Part shown: in pieces, positions 40,643 to 49,950 of the stretch
Numbering within the stretch: the first letter of the stretch is position 1
Layout of the letters: the number at the start of each line of letters is the position of its first letter
NCBI RefSeq assembly: GCF_009728995.1
Contig: NZ_VTZW01000015.1
Location: 1 to 64,000 of the forward strand
DNA from: Streptomonospora sp. PA3
Lineage (GTDB): Bacteria; Actinomycetota; Actinomycetes; Streptosporangiales; Streptosporangiaceae
Reading direction: 5' to 3'
Length of the DNA stretch: 64,000 nt
Translations under genes and position numbers: made by a program
Notes under the pieces: model-generated
Seen by the model: the letters and a program-made list of their open reading frames with translations, nothing else
Databases searched by the model: none
Told to the model about the DNA's origin: nothing

Positions 40643-42403
40643 ATGGAGACAGCCAAGCGCACGGCAGGGGCCCGCCGCCCCTGGGCCGCTCCGGGCGGGC
40701 ACGGGCGCGCCGCCGCCGACCGGTACGGCGACCGGCGCCTCTCGCTCGCGGGTCTGCTGCGCGCGGTCGCCGCGGCCGTTCCGGAGCGCACCGCCCTCGT
40801 CGGCGGCGGGCTGCGCCGCACCTATGCCGACCTCGACGCCCGCGCCGACCGCCTGGGCTCGCACCTGGCCGCCTCGGGGACGGCGCCGGGCGCGCACGTG
40901 GCCGTCCTCAGCCGCAACCGGGTCGAGTGGCTGGAGGCGTTCTTCGGCGTGCTGCGCGCCGGCGCGGTCCCGGTCAACCTCAACCAGCGCTACATCCGGG
41001 CGGAGCTCGAGCAGGTGCTCGCCGACTCCGGGGCCTCGGCCCTGATCGCCGAACGGGCGCACGCCGCCCGGCTGCTGGAGGACGGGCCGCGCCTGCCGGG
41101 CCTGCGCCACGTAGTCCTGCTCGACGACGGCACCGCCCCCGCCGCCTGGGAGGCCGATTCCCGCGCGCCCGGCGCCGCCGACTACACCGGGGCGCTCGCC
41201 GCGGCCGCATCCGCTCCAGCGGGGGCGGCCGACTCCGACGCCGCGGGCGACGCCCGCTACCTGCTCTACACCGGCGGCACCACCGGGCTGCCCAAGGGCG
41301 TGGTCTGGCGCCAGGCCGATCTGTTCCGCGCCGCCCTGGAGCGGCGCGGGCGGGGCCGGGCGCGCGCCCGGAGCCCCGAGGAGGTCGCCCGGCGGGCGCG
41401 GGACCGCTCCCCGCGGCGGCTGCTGGTCCTGGGGCCGCTGATGCACGCCGCCGGCCAGTGGAACGCGCTTGCGGCGCTGTTCGCGGGCGGCACCGTGGTG
41501 CTCTACACCGAGCGCGCCTTCGACGCCGAGCGCGTCCTGGAGGTGGCCGAGGCCGAGCGGGTGCACGCCGTCCAGGTCGTCGGCGACGCGATGGCCCGCC
41601 CGCTGGCCGGCCGCCTCGCCCAGACCCCCGACCGCTGCCCCGACCTCGCCGCCCTCACCTCCGGCGGCACCCCGCTGACACCGGCGGTGCGGCGGATGTG
41701 GCGGACGTGGCGGCCGGGGATCGCGATCAACGACAGCTACGGCGGTTCGGAGACGGGGGTGTGCGGGGCGGCGCCCGGCCCGGGCGCGGACGCGGGCCGC
41801 TTCGCGATGGGCCAGAGCGTGGCGGTGCTCGACGAGAACCTGCGGCCGCTGCCGCCGGGTTCGGACCGCATCGGGCGCATCGCCCGGACCGGCCGCATCC
41901 CGCTGGGCTACTACAACGACCCCGAGGCGACGGCGCGGACCTTCCCCGTCGACTCCGACGGCCGCCGCTGGGTGCTGTCGGGCGACTACGGCACGATCGC
42001 CGCGGACGGCACCGTCACCCTGCTGGGCCGCGGCTCGGCCGTCATCAACACCGGCGGCGAGAAGGTTTTCGCCGAGGAGGTGGAGGCGGTGGTCAAGGCC
42101 CACCCCGGCGTGGCCGACGCCATCGTGGTGGGTGCGCCCGACGAGGTCCTGGGCCGGCGCGTGGCCGCGATCGTGGCCCCCGCCGAGGAGGGCGCCCCCG
42201 ACGCCGAGGAACTGCGGCGGCACTGCCGGCGCCACCTGGCGGGGTTCAAGGTGCCGCGCAGCGTCCACGTCGTCGAGCGGGTGCACCGCACGGCCGTCGG
42301 CAAGCAGGACTACCGCTGGGCCGCCGGGCTGGTCAGCACCGGTCGCGCCGGGCCCGCGGCCGGACCCGGCCGGACGGAGGTGCCGCCGGCGCAGGAGGGC
42401 TGA
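40643..42403 (+). CDS. Acyl-CoA synthetase (AMP-forming), FadD-like
   Basis: 586 residues; the ATG at 40643 is 7 bp after AAGGGG, better than the overlapping ATG at 40640. ANL fold: YTGGTTGLPKGVVW (P-loop), NDSYGGSETG (A5), SGDYGTIAADGTVTLLGRGSAVINTGGEKVF (hinge A7-A8) and the C-terminal Lys in RTAVGKQDYRW. An Arg-rich insertion (RRGRGRARARSPEEVARRARDRS) follows the P-loop and is unusual. Substrate is a fatty, aryl or other carboxylic acid; not decided by sequence. No partner genes beside it. Confidence 0.88.
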   Translation: METAKRTAGARRPWAAPGGHGRAAADRYGDRRLSLAGLLRAVAAAVPERTALVGGGLRRTYADLDARADRLGSHLAASGTAPGAHVAVLSRNRVEWLEAFFGVLRAGAVPVNLNQRYIRAELEQVLADSGASALIAERAHAARLLEDGPRLPGLRHVVLLDDGTAPAAWEADSRAPGAADYTGALAAAASAPAGAADSDAAGDARYLLYTGGTTGLPKGVVWRQADLFRAALERRGRGRARARSPEEVARRARDRSPRRLLVLGPLMHAAGQWNALAALFAGGTVVLYTERAFDAERVLEVAEAERVHAVQVVGDAMARPLAGRLAQTPDRCPDLAALTSGGTPLTPAVRRMWRTWRPGIAINDSYGGSETGVCGAAPGPGADAGRFAMGQSVAVLDENLRPLPPGSDRIGRIARTGRIPLGYYNDPEATARTFPVDSDGRRWVLSGDYGTIAADGTVTLLGRGSAVINTGGEKVFAEEVEAVVKAHPGVADAIVVGAPDEVLGRRVAAIVAPAEEGAPDAEELRRHCRRHLAGFKVPRSVHVVERVHRTAVGKQDYRWAAGLVSTGRAGPAAGPGRTEVPPAQEG

Positions 42404-42615
42404 GCCGCACCGGTGCCCCGCCGTGACCGGTTCGGGGCCGTTTCGCCGCATAGACGGCATGTGGGGGGCCGCGCGGGCGGGTACGACTGCATACAGGGGC
42501 GCGGCCCGCCGGCGGCGTCCCCGGCCGGCGCCCACCGGCTCCCGCGCTGCGCGCGGACCGGCGGCCAGCGGCGGCCCGCCACCCCGACCGGCCCCGGACC
42601 AGCGAAGGAACGCAC

Positions 42616-43437
42616 GTGAGGACCTGCAACATCCTGTCGATCGCCGGCAGCGACCCCAGCGGCGGCGCCGGCGTACAGGCGGATCTGAAGACCTTCTCGG
42701 CCCTCGGGGGCTACGGCATGGCCGTCGTCACCGCGCTCACCGCCCAGTCGACGGTGGGGGTGACCGGGGTGCACGAGGTCCCGCCGGAGTTCGTCGGGCA
42801 CCAGCTCGACACGCTGCTGACCGATGCCCGCGTCGACGCCGTCAAGATCGGCATGCTGGCCAACACCGGGGTGATCCGGGCGGTGGTCAAGGCGCTGGAC
42901 GCCTATGAGCCCCCGCATGTGGTGCTGGACCCGGTGATGGTGGCCAAGAGCGGCGACCGGCTGCTGTCGGCCGACGCGATCGAGGCCGTGCGCACCGAAC
43001 TGGTGCCCCGCGCCGACCTGGTCACCCCCAATCTGCCCGAGGCCGCGGAGCTGCTGGGCGAGAACGAGCGCCGGGACCTGTCCTCCATGCGCGAGCAGGC
43101 CGAGCGGCTGCTGGACCTGGGCGCCAAGCGGGTGCTGCTCAAGGGCGGCCACCTCAGCGGGCAGAGCAGCACCGACCTGTTGGTGGCACCCGACGGCATC
43201 ACCGAGACGTTCTCGGCCGAGCGCATCGCCACCCGCAACACCCACGGCACCGGCTGCACCCTGTCCTCGGCGATCGCGGCGCTGCGCCCGCAGCGGCGCA
43301 GCTTCTCCGAGGCGGTGCGCGACGCCAAGGACTACCTCACCGAGGCGCTGCGCCGCGCCGACGAGCTCGACGCGGGCCGCGGCAAGGGCCCGGTGCACCA
43401 CTTCCACCGCTGGTGGGGCGAGGGCACCGGCGCCTGA
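42616..43437 (+). CDS. thiD: Hydroxymethylpyrimidine/phosphomethylpyrimidine kinase
   Basis: 273 residues; GTG start with GAAGGAA upstream. Ribokinase-fold ThiD: NILSIAGSDPSGGAGVQADLKTF at the N-terminus, DPVMVAKSGDRLL, the NLPEAAELLG segment, and the anion hole NTHGTGCTLSSA with catalytic Cys. Phosphorylates HMP and HMP-P for thiamine synthesis. Thiamine diphosphate is the cofactor of the E1 genes in this window, but the two loci are 38 kb apart. I see no TPP riboswitch in the 212 bp before it. Ends against a strong double terminator. Confidence 0.94.
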   Translation: MRTCNILSIAGSDPSGGAGVQADLKTFSALGGYGMAVVTALTAQSTVGVTGVHEVPPEFVGHQLDTLLTDARVDAVKIGMLANTGVIRAVVKALDAYEPPHVVLDPVMVAKSGDRLLSADAIEAVRTELVPRADLVTPNLPEAAELLGENERRDLSSMREQAERLLDLGAKRVLLKGGHLSGQSSTDLLVAPDGITETFSAERIATRNTHGTGCTLSSAIAALRPQRRSFSEAVRDAKDYLTEALRRADELDAGRGKGPVHHFHRWWGEGTGA

Positions 43438-43485
43438 CCCCGGCGGCGGGCGGCACCCCTCCGCCGCCCGCGGACGGAAAGAAGG

Positions 43486-43515
43486 AGGGGCGCCCCGCCG
43501 CGGCGGGGCGCCCCT
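43486..43515. terminator. Perfect 30-bp palindrome, bidirectional terminator
   Basis: AGGGGCGCCCCGCCG (43486-43500) is followed directly by its exact complement (43501-43515) and then TCTCGTAT. It ends the thiD transcript and, read backwards, that of the AGCS gene. Confidence 0.85.
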
Positions 43516-43527
43516 CTCGTATCACCG

Positions 43528-43553
43528 GGTGCGGGGCCGCGCGGCCCCGCACC
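43528..43553. terminator. Second perfect palindrome between thiD and the AGCS gene
   Basis: GGTGCGGGGCCGC (43528-43540) and its exact complement (43541-43553), 8 bp from the AGCS stop. It backs up the neighbouring palindrome. Confidence 0.7.
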
Positions 43554-43560
43554 GGTGTTG

Positions 43561-44979
43561 TCAGTCGTAGACCTTGGGCATCGGCGCCTCGGGGTCCTTC
43601 CAGTTCGGGTTCTCGAAGTACCGCTTGGTCTCGGCGGCCACCACGCCCGACAGCAGCAGCAGCCCGACGAGGTTGGGCAGCGCCATGAGGCCGTTGGCGA
43701 TGCCGCTGAAGCTCCAGACGATGTCCAGCGGCACCGTCGCGCCCACGAAGATGACCGCGACGAAGACGATCCGGAACGGCAGCACGCCCTTGCGCCCGAC
43801 CAGGAAGTCCATGCAGCGCTCGCCGTAGTAGGACCAGCCCACCAGCGTGGTGAACGCGAAGACGGCCACGGCGAGGGCGACGCTGTAGGTGCCCAGGGGC
43901 GCGAGCGCCGGGGACAGCGTCGACAGGCCGTCCGCCATGGCCTGGGAGGTCAGCAGCGAGCCGTCCTCGGCGCCCTCGGCCCTCCAGGCCCCCGTGACGA
44001 TGATGACCATGCAGGTCATGGTGACCACGATGATCGTGTCGATGAAGGTCTGGGTCATCGAGACCATGGCCTGGCGCACGGGCTGGTCGGTCTTGGCCGA
44101 GGCGGCGGCGATACCGCCGGTGCCCAGGCCGGACTCGTTGGAGAAGATGCCGCGCTCCACGCCCTGCTGGATGGCCAGCAGGAGCGCCGAGCCCAGCAGG
44201 CCCCCGGCCGCCGACTCGCCGGTGAAGGCCTCGGTGAAGACGAGGGCGAGGGCTCCGGGCAGCGCGCCGACGTTGACGATGAGCACCAGCAGGGACAGGG
44301 CCACGTAGAGCACGATCATGATCGGCACCACCGCCGCGGCGAAGCGGCCGATGCTCTTGATGCCGCCGATGATGACGGCGCCGGCGAGGACGACCAGCAC
44401 CAGGCCGGTGACCCAGTCGGGCACGTCCCACACCGAGCCGAGCTGCTGGGCGACGGTGTTGGCCTGGGTGCCGTTGCCGATGCCGAAGGAGGCGATGGCG
44501 CCGAAGACGGCAAACGCGCCGCCCAGCACGAGGCCGAACCCGCCGGGCAGGCCGCGGCGCAGGTAGAACATCGGGCCGCCGCTCTGCTCACCGTGAGCGT
44601 CGGTGCGGCGGTACTTCACGCCCAGCAGGGCCTCGCTGTACTTGGTGGCCATGCCGACGAGGCCGACGATCCACATCCAGAACAGCGCGCCCGGCCCGCC
44701 TACCCCGATCGCCAGGGCGGCACCGGCGATGTTGCCCACACCCACGGTCGCGGCCAGCGCCGTGCTGAGTGCCTGGTAGTGGGAGATGTCGCCCTCGACC
44801 GAGTGGTGCTCCTTGCGGCGGCCGAACGCCAGCCACAGCGCGTGGAACAGCACCCGGAACTGCAGCAGCCGCAGCCGGACGGTCAGGAACACTCCGGTCA
44901 GCAGCAGGAGCGGGATGAGGGTGAACGGCCCCCATACCACTGAGGAGATTTGATCCAGGATGTCCTGGAAGGTGGACAT
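43561..44979 (-). CDS. Sodium:alanine/glycine symporter, AGCS family
   Basis: 472 residues; ATG at 44979 after AGGGAG. About ten or eleven membrane segments with AGCS signatures: ALAATVGVGNIAGAALAIGVGGPGALFWMW, SGGPMFYLRRGL, GTQANTVAQ, FSNESGLGTGGIAAASAKTDQPVRQAM, GWSYYGERCMDFL. Na+-coupled uptake of alanine or glycine across the cell membrane. Single gene; convergent with thiD across a double terminator. Confidence 0.94.
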   Translation of the reverse strand: MSTFQDILDQISSVVWGPFTLIPLLLLTGVFLTVRLRLLQFRVLFHALWLAFGRRKEHHSVEGDISHYQALSTALAATVGVGNIAGAALAIGVGGPGALFWMWIVGLVGMATKYSEALLGVKYRRTDAHGEQSGGPMFYLRRGLPGGFGLVLGGAFAVFGAIASFGIGNGTQANTVAQQLGSVWDVPDWVTGLVLVVLAGAVIIGGIKSIGRFAAAVVPIMIVLYVALSLLVLIVNVGALPGALALVFTEAFTGESAAGGLLGSALLLAIQQGVERGIFSNESGLGTGGIAAASAKTDQPVRQAMVSMTQTFIDTIIVVTMTCMVIIVTGAWRAEGAEDGSLLTSQAMADGLSTLSPALAPLGTYSVALAVAVFAFTTLVGWSYYGERCMDFLVGRKGVLPFRIVFVAVIFVGATVPLDIVWSFSGIANGLMALPNLVGLLLLSGVVAAETKRYFENPNWKDPEAPMPKVYD

Positions 44980-45193
44980 GGACGACTCCCTATCGATCGG
45001 ATCCGGGGGCGCTGCCCACCGGGACGTACCTGCATCGTGTGCGGCGCGGGCGATCGGCAGCGCGTGCGCGGCGGGTGGTGCGAGCGTGCGCCTGCGCAAG
45101 GACAGGGTCACACCGTCTCGTCACGTGCGAATCACGGTTTATCCACACAGTGATTGCGCCTCATTCGCGTTAAAACGGTGTGACCTGCGGATT

Positions 45194-45445
45194 TCAGGTG
45201 TTTTCCGCGGATCCGGCGGCCTGCTCGCGGGCGAGCGACGCGACCGCCGCGGCCGCCTGGGCGGGGTCGGCGCCGCGGCCCACGGCGATACCGAGCAGGT
45301 AGGTGGTCAGCGGCGCCGCGGGGCGGGCCACCGAGTGCGCCGCGTCCTTGGCGAGGTCGAGGATGCGGTCGACGTCGGACTTGCCGATCTCGTCGGAGAG
45401 CTCCAGTTCGGCGCAGACCCGCTGCGCCCATTCGACCAGGGTCAT
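45194..45445 (-). CDS. Small DUF6457-like protein, 83 aa
   Basis: AGGAAGAGGAG precedes the ATG. Sequence MTLVEWAQRVCAELEL, then DEIGKSDVDRILDLAKDAAHSVARPAAPLTTYLLGIAVGRG, is a three- or four-helix protein. It matches from memory the DUF6457 family that is sometimes fused to or beside MobA (molybdopterin guanylyltransferase). No molybdenum-cofactor gene is adjacent, so no function is assigned. Ends 214 bp before the AGCS start. Confidence 0.8.
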   Translation of the reverse strand: MTLVEWAQRVCAELELSDEIGKSDVDRILDLAKDAAHSVARPAAPLTTYLLGIAVGRGADPAQAAAAVASLAREQAAGSAENT

Positions 45446-45665
45446 CGCGGCTCCTCTTCCTGCGGGGATTGGGGCGACAGTCGCCGATCATACGGCTGCG
45501 GGCGGCTGCGCGCAGGAGGCGTGCGGGCCGCGGGCCCGCGCGCCCGTCCGATGTCGCATTCCCGGCGGCGGGGCGTCGACGGAGTGTTCGCCTGCGGTCC
45601 GCACGGGTTCACGCGGCGTGTCTAGCGTGTCGCACAGGAGCAGGCCCGACAACCGGGAGAGCCTC

Positions 45666-46844
45666 ATGCGTCCGCCGTATCCGCCCCCCGATCCCCCTCC
45701 GGCGCGATCGCTGCGGGTGGCGATCGTGACCGAGTCGTTCCTTCCGCAGGTCAACGGTGTCACCAACTCGGTGTGCCGCGTGGCGGAGCACCTGCGCGCA
45801 CGCGGCCACCAGGCCCTCATCATCGCACCGGGAGCCGGCCCCGCGTCCTACGCGGGCTTTCCGGTCGTGCGCGTGCCCAGCGTGCCGCTGCCCGGCTACC
45901 GCACGTTCGCGCTCGGGCTGCCGGCGCGCCGGCTGGTGGCGGCCGCGCTGCGCGCGTTCGCACCCGACGTCGTGCACCTGGCCTCTCCGGTACTGCTGGG
46001 CGGCGCGGCCGTGGACGCGGCCCGCCCGCTGGCGCTGCCCACGGTGGCGGTCTACCAGACCGACCTGGCGGGGTTCGCCGCCCGGCACGGCGTATGGGGG
46101 GCGGATGCCTTCTGGCCGCTCCTGCGCCGCATCCACGCGGCCGTCGACCGCACGCTGGTGCCCTCCTCGGCGACGCAGCAGGCCCTGGCCGAGCGCGGCT
46201 TCCCCCGGCTCAGCCTGTGGCGGCGCGGGGTGGACACCGAGCGCTTCCATCCCCGGCACCGCGACGAAGGGCTGCGCCGGCGGCTGGCCCCCGGCGGCGA
46301 GGTCCTCGTCGGCTACGTCGGCCGGCTGTCCAAGGACAAGCGGGTGGACCTGCTCGCCCAGGTTGCGCGGCTGCGGGGCGCCCGCCTGGTGGTCGTCGGC
46401 GACGGCCCCGACAGGGCGCGGCTGCGGCGCCGGATCCCCTCGGCGGTGTTCACCGGCGAGCGCACCGGCGCGGACCTGTCGCGCCTGTACGCGGCGCTGG
46501 ACGTGTTTGTGCACACCGGCGCCGACGAGACCTTCTGCCAGGCGGTGCAGGAGGCGCTGGCCTCGGGGGTGCCGGTGGTCGCCCCCGCCGCGGGGGGTCC
46601 GCTCGACCTCGTCGAGCCGGAGGCCAACGGGTTGCTCTACGACCCGGCGTCGGTGCGCGAGCTGCGGGTGGCGGTGGGGCGGCTGATCCACAACGGCGCC
46701 TTGCGCCGGCGGACGGCCGCCGCCGCGCGCCCGTCGGTGGAGTCGCGGACCTGGGAGGTCGTCGGCGACCAGCTGCTGGACCACTACCGCGCTGTGATCG
46801 CCCCCGGTGCCGCGGCGCCGCCCCGCATTGCGCTGCACACCTGA
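45666..46844 (+). CDS. GT4 glycosyltransferase, MgtA/GDP-mannose alpha-mannosyltransferase-like
   Basis: 392 residues; ATG after CCGGGAGA. GT-B fold: N-terminal VAIVTESFLPQVNGVTNSVCRV, acceptor domain to about 200, then the donor domain with YVGRLSKDKRVDLL, VVVGDGPDRARLRRRIP and the E-x7-E motif in ETFCQAVQEALASG. This is the pattern of actinobacterial phosphatidylinositol/diacylglycerol-glucuronate mannosyltransferases, acting at the cytosolic face of the membrane on glycolipid acceptors. Sugar and acceptor are inferred. Not obviously in an operon; ends at a hairpin. Confidence 0.9.
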   Translation: MRPPYPPPDPPPARSLRVAIVTESFLPQVNGVTNSVCRVAEHLRARGHQALIIAPGAGPASYAGFPVVRVPSVPLPGYRTFALGLPARRLVAAALRAFAPDVVHLASPVLLGGAAVDAARPLALPTVAVYQTDLAGFAARHGVWGADAFWPLLRRIHAAVDRTLVPSSATQQALAERGFPRLSLWRRGVDTERFHPRHRDEGLRRRLAPGGEVLVGYVGRLSKDKRVDLLAQVARLRGARLVVVGDGPDRARLRRRIPSAVFTGERTGADLSRLYAALDVFVHTGADETFCQAVQEALASGVPVVAPAAGGPLDLVEPEANGLLYDPASVRELRVAVGRLIHNGALRRRTAAAARPSVESRTWEVVGDQLLDHYRAVIAPGAAAPPRIALHT

Positions 46845-46939
46845 GGCGGCGCTACGCTGTCCCGCGGCGGGGAGCGGTTCCGGCCCTTCCGCAACGACCG
46901 GGTTCCTGCTCCCCGCCGACCTCGCCGACCGCGCCACGC

Positions 46940-46976
46940 GGCGGCTCCGGGCGCGTCCGCGGCGCGGGGAGCCGCC
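46940..46976. terminator. Bidirectional terminator hairpin
   Basis: GGCGGCTCC (46940-46948) and GGAGCCGCC (46968-46976), 9 perfect pairs, 19-nt loop rich in GC that can pair further, between convergent genes. Confidence 0.6.
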
Positions 46977-46978
46977 GG

Positions 46979-48283
46979 TCAGTCGCGCGCTCGGGCGGCC
47001 GGCTCACCGGGGCCGTCGAGCGCTTGTGCCGGGCCCACGCGATCCAGGACCTCGCTGAGCCGGTCCAGGTGCTCGGCGATCCAGGGCAGGGCGAGGGGGT
47101 CGTCGGCCGCCAGCGCGGCCCGGCGCTGCTCGTCGGTGTCGCCGTAGAGGAGGCTGGTGGCCACCCGCATCCGCAGCGCCGCGGTGCTGTCGCCGAACTC
47201 CGAGCCCGGCAGCACGCCCATCCCGTACTCCTCCAGCAGCAGCGCGGTGAGCCCGGCGCCGGTGGTGATGCCGTGCTCGCGGGCCAGGTGGCCGCGCCAG
47301 GCCTCCAGGTCGGGGTAGGAGTAGAACGCCGCCTGCGGCGCGGCGACCATGGCTCCGGCCGCGGCGAAGCGGTCGGCGGCGGCCCGCGCGACGATTCCGT
47401 GCAGCCGCGCGCTGCCGCGGACCCGCTCGGTGAGCTCGGCGGGTTCGGTGAAGGCGTAGGCGGCGGCCTGCTGGATGGGCCCGGCCGGGCTGGACCAGAT
47501 CTCGCTGGCGACCCCGAGCAGGGCGGCCCGCAGGGAGCGCCCCAGTGCGCTGTCGGGCAGCCGGGTGACTCCCAGCCGCCAGCCGCCCAGCGCCAGGTTC
47601 TTGCTCAGGCCGGTGGAGACCACGGTGCGCTCGGGCGCATACTCGGCGGGGCTGTGCACCTCGGCGCCCTGCTCGTGGACCAGGTCGCGGTAGATCTCAT
47701 CGGAGATGACGACCAGGTCCAGGTCGCGGGCCGTCTCGGCGAGGCGGCGCACCGTCGCGGCGGAGGCCAGGGTGCCGGTGGGGTTGTCGGGAGCGGTCAC
47801 GATGACCGACCGGACGTCGCGGCCCTGTGCGCGGGCCTGGCCCACCGCCGCGGCCAGCAGGTCGGGCTGGGGCACGCCGCCCTGGGCGGGCGCGGTGGGG
47901 ATCTGCATGCAGCGGTATCCGGCCAGCTGGGCCTGCGCGGCGTAGCTGACCCAGCTGGGCGCGGCGGCTGCGGTGTCGCCGCCGATGGCCAGCAGCAAGC
48001 TGTAGAGCAGCGGCTTGCTGCCGGGACCGGCGACCACCAGGTCGGGGTCGGTCGGCAGACCGCGGCGCTGCCAGTACCCGGCCGCGGCATCGCGCAGTTC
48101 GGCGGCGCCGGCCACCGGCCCGTAGGCGTTCCTGTCACCTCCCGAAACCAGGGCCTCGCGCATGGCGGGGTGGACGGGCAGGCCCGCTTCGCCGAATCCC
48201 AGCGGCAGGACGGGCAGTCCCCGGCGCCGCTTCTCGGCGAGTGCCTCGTTCACGGCGAGGGTCGCGGACACGGTGACAGACAT
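46979..48283 (-). CDS. Pyridoxal-phosphate aminotransferase, class I/II
   Basis: 434 residues from ATG at 48283 (GGAG 10 bp upstream); an upstream extension would run into the divergent promoter. Fold type I: GDRNAYGPVAGAAELRDAAAGY, TAPDNPTGTLAS, VISDEIYRDL (PLP Asp and Tyr), and GLSKNLALGGWRLG with the Schiff-base Lys and Arg. Aspartate-aminotransferase-like; amino donor unknown. Divergent from a LysR regulator with 137 bp between starts, the classical arrangement for regulator and target. Confidence 0.9.
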   Translation of the reverse strand: MSVTVSATLAVNEALAEKRRRGLPVLPLGFGEAGLPVHPAMREALVSGGDRNAYGPVAGAAELRDAAAGYWQRRGLPTDPDLVVAGPGSKPLLYSLLLAIGGDTAAAAPSWVSYAAQAQLAGYRCMQIPTAPAQGGVPQPDLLAAAVGQARAQGRDVRSVIVTAPDNPTGTLASAATVRRLAETARDLDLVVISDEIYRDLVHEQGAEVHSPAEYAPERTVVSTGLSKNLALGGWRLGVTRLPDSALGRSLRAALLGVASEIWSSPAGPIQQAAAYAFTEPAELTERVRGSARLHGIVARAAADRFAAAGAMVAAPQAAFYSYPDLEAWRGHLAREHGITTGAGLTALLLEEYGMGVLPGSEFGDSTAALRMRVATSLLYGDTDEQRRAALAADDPLALPWIAEHLDRLSEVLDRVGPAQALDGPGEPAARARD

Positions 48284-48420
48284 GGACAGATCAACTCCGA
48301 AGAGGTCCGGTTGGCGGATGTTCCGGCCCGGGCGTGCACCCCGGGTCCCTACGATCACACTGCCCACGTCCCGCCATCAGTACAAGCGACTCTTTGCGAT
48401 GCAGAGAGTAAGTTGTTCTT

Positions 48421-49368
48421 ATGCTTGATTTGTGGCGACTGCAGGTCCTCAAGGAGTTCGCGCAGCGCGGGACCATCGCGGGCACGGCCAAGGCGCTGGG
48501 ATACACCCCCTCCGCGGTCTCCCAGCAGCTGTCGGCGCTGGAGCGCGAGGCGGGCACCCAACTGCTGGACCGCACCGCGCGCAGCGCCGAGCTGACCGAC
48601 AGCGGCCGGTTGCTGGCCGTGCACGCCGAGCAGATCCTGGCCATGGTGGAGGCCGCCGAGTCGGTCTTGGCGGCGCAGTCCGGTGTGGCACAGGGCCTGG
48701 TCACCGTCACCGCCTTCCCCACCGCCGCGCTCGCCCTGGCACCGCTGCTGGCCCAGAGCCTGCGCCGCCACGAGGGCCTGCAACTGGTGCTGCGGCAGAG
48801 CATCGGCGCGGCCAGCGTCCGAGAGGTCGCGTCGGCCGAGGTGGACATCGCGGTGATCGACGACTGGTCGGGGCGGCGGCCCGACAGCAGGGCGGGCAAG
48901 CTGCGGCACGTGCACCTGCTGCGCGATCCCCTGGTGCTGGCGCTTCCGTCCGGGCATCCACTGGCCGAGCCCGGGCAGCCCGTCGAGCTGCCCCGGCTGC
49001 TGGAGGAACCCTGGATCGCCGCACCGCGCGGCGAGCCCTCGCGCGCGGGCACCGACCGCCTCTTCGCCGCCGTGGGCGGCCCGCCCGCCACCGCCTGGGA
49101 GTTCCAGGGCCAGGGGACGATTCTGAACCTGGTGGCGCGGGGGATCGGCATCGCCGCGGTCCCCGCGCTGGCGCTGGCGGCCGACACGACCTCCGACCTC
49201 ACCTTCCGGCTGCTGCCGCAGGCGCCGACCCGCGACGCCTATGCGGTCGTGCGCGCCACGAGCCTGCGCCGCCCGGCGATCGAGGCGACGCTGCGGGCCC
49301 TGCGCGAGGCGGCCGCGGAGGTGCAGCAGACCTTGGACGAGTCCCTGACCGGCGCCGAATCGAAGTGA
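48421..49368 (+). CDS. LysR-family transcriptional regulator
   Basis: 315 residues. N-terminal winged helix (1-60): MLDLWRLQVLKEFAQRGTIAGTAKALGYTPSAVSQQLSALERE, with an LTDSGRLLAVHAEQIL dimerisation helix to about 90. The effector domain (about 90-300) includes VTVTAFPTAALALAPLL, EVDIAVIDDW and VARGIGIAAVPALAL. The start has only a weak site. The divergent aminotransferase gene is the likely target. The intergenic stretch (48284-48420) is AT-richer towards the LysR start (AGAGTAAGTTGTTCTT). Confidence 0.92.
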   Translation: MLDLWRLQVLKEFAQRGTIAGTAKALGYTPSAVSQQLSALEREAGTQLLDRTARSAELTDSGRLLAVHAEQILAMVEAAESVLAAQSGVAQGLVTVTAFPTAALALAPLLAQSLRRHEGLQLVLRQSIGAASVREVASAEVDIAVIDDWSGRRPDSRAGKLRHVHLLRDPLVLALPSGHPLAEPGQPVELPRLLEEPWIAAPRGEPSRAGTDRLFAAVGGPPATAWEFQGQGTILNLVARGIGIAAVPALALAADTTSDLTFRLLPQAPTRDAYAVVRATSLRRPAIEATLRALREAAAEVQQTLDESLTGAESK

Positions 49369-49389
49369 GGCGGCCGCGCGGACACCCGG

Positions 49390-49719
49390 TCAGTCGCCGA
49401 CGCAGCCCTCGAACGGCCGCAGCCGGCGGTGCATGCGCTCCAGCCGCCTGCGCAGCCGCCGAGAGACGTGGCGGGCGCGGTCGCGCTGCTCGCGAACGAC
49501 CCAGAAGCGCTCGTAGGCCTCGATCCGCTGCCGCCGCAGCGCCTCCACTTCGGCTTCGGCGGCCTCGACCTTGCGCTGGATCTCGGCGTGGGCGCGCTCC
49601 AGGCCGACGAGTGCCGCGTCGCACTCGTCCGCCTCACGCTGGACCTGCCGCAACCGGACGGCCACACCGTGGATATGCGCCGCCGCCCCGTTGAGGCGGC
49701 CCGCCCCAACGAACCACAC
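49390..49719 (-). CDS. Small coiled-coil hypothetical protein, 109 aa
   Basis: GTG start at 49719 without a strong ribosome site; an internal GTG (VAVRLRQVQREADE) is an alternative. Residues 20-100 form a long amphipathic helix pattern (LRQVQREADECDAALVGLERAHAEIQRKVEAAEAEVEALRRQRIEAYERF) followed by an Arg-rich stretch (SRRLRRRLERMHRRLRPF). Coiled coil with a basic end, perhaps nucleic-acid- or partner-binding. Heptad structure makes it more credible than a random frame. No family recognised. Confidence 0.5.
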   Translation of the reverse strand: MWFVGAGRLNGAAAHIHGVAVRLRQVQREADECDAALVGLERAHAEIQRKVEAAEAEVEALRRQRIEAYERFWVVREQRDRARHVSRRLRRRLERMHRRLRPFEGCVGD

Positions 49720-49950
49720 ACCTGAGATCTATCCGGCGCCCGATCAGCTATCACCGGTATGTGACGCAAAGAATGCGGAAAGTCACCGACAGCGCCAAAC
49801 CGGACGAGAGGTGCGCATCGCTACGAACTCCCCCATAAGCGACGGGGCACAGCGGCCGGGGAGCAGGCCCGCGCGGTCGGGGACGCGCCGGGTGCACCGG
49901 GCGCGACGGCGGGCGCCGCCTCCTCGCGGACGGCCGGCGCGCGGGCGGGA

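Noticed and set aside
42404-42615. TPP riboswitch upstream of thiD
   Set aside because: I looked for the conserved CUGAGA and ACCUGA-type cores and found none in the right order.
45139-45147. DnaA box TTATCCACA
   Set aside because: A single perfect box without a cluster, AT-rich unwinding region or dnaA/dnaN neighbours is not evidence of an origin.
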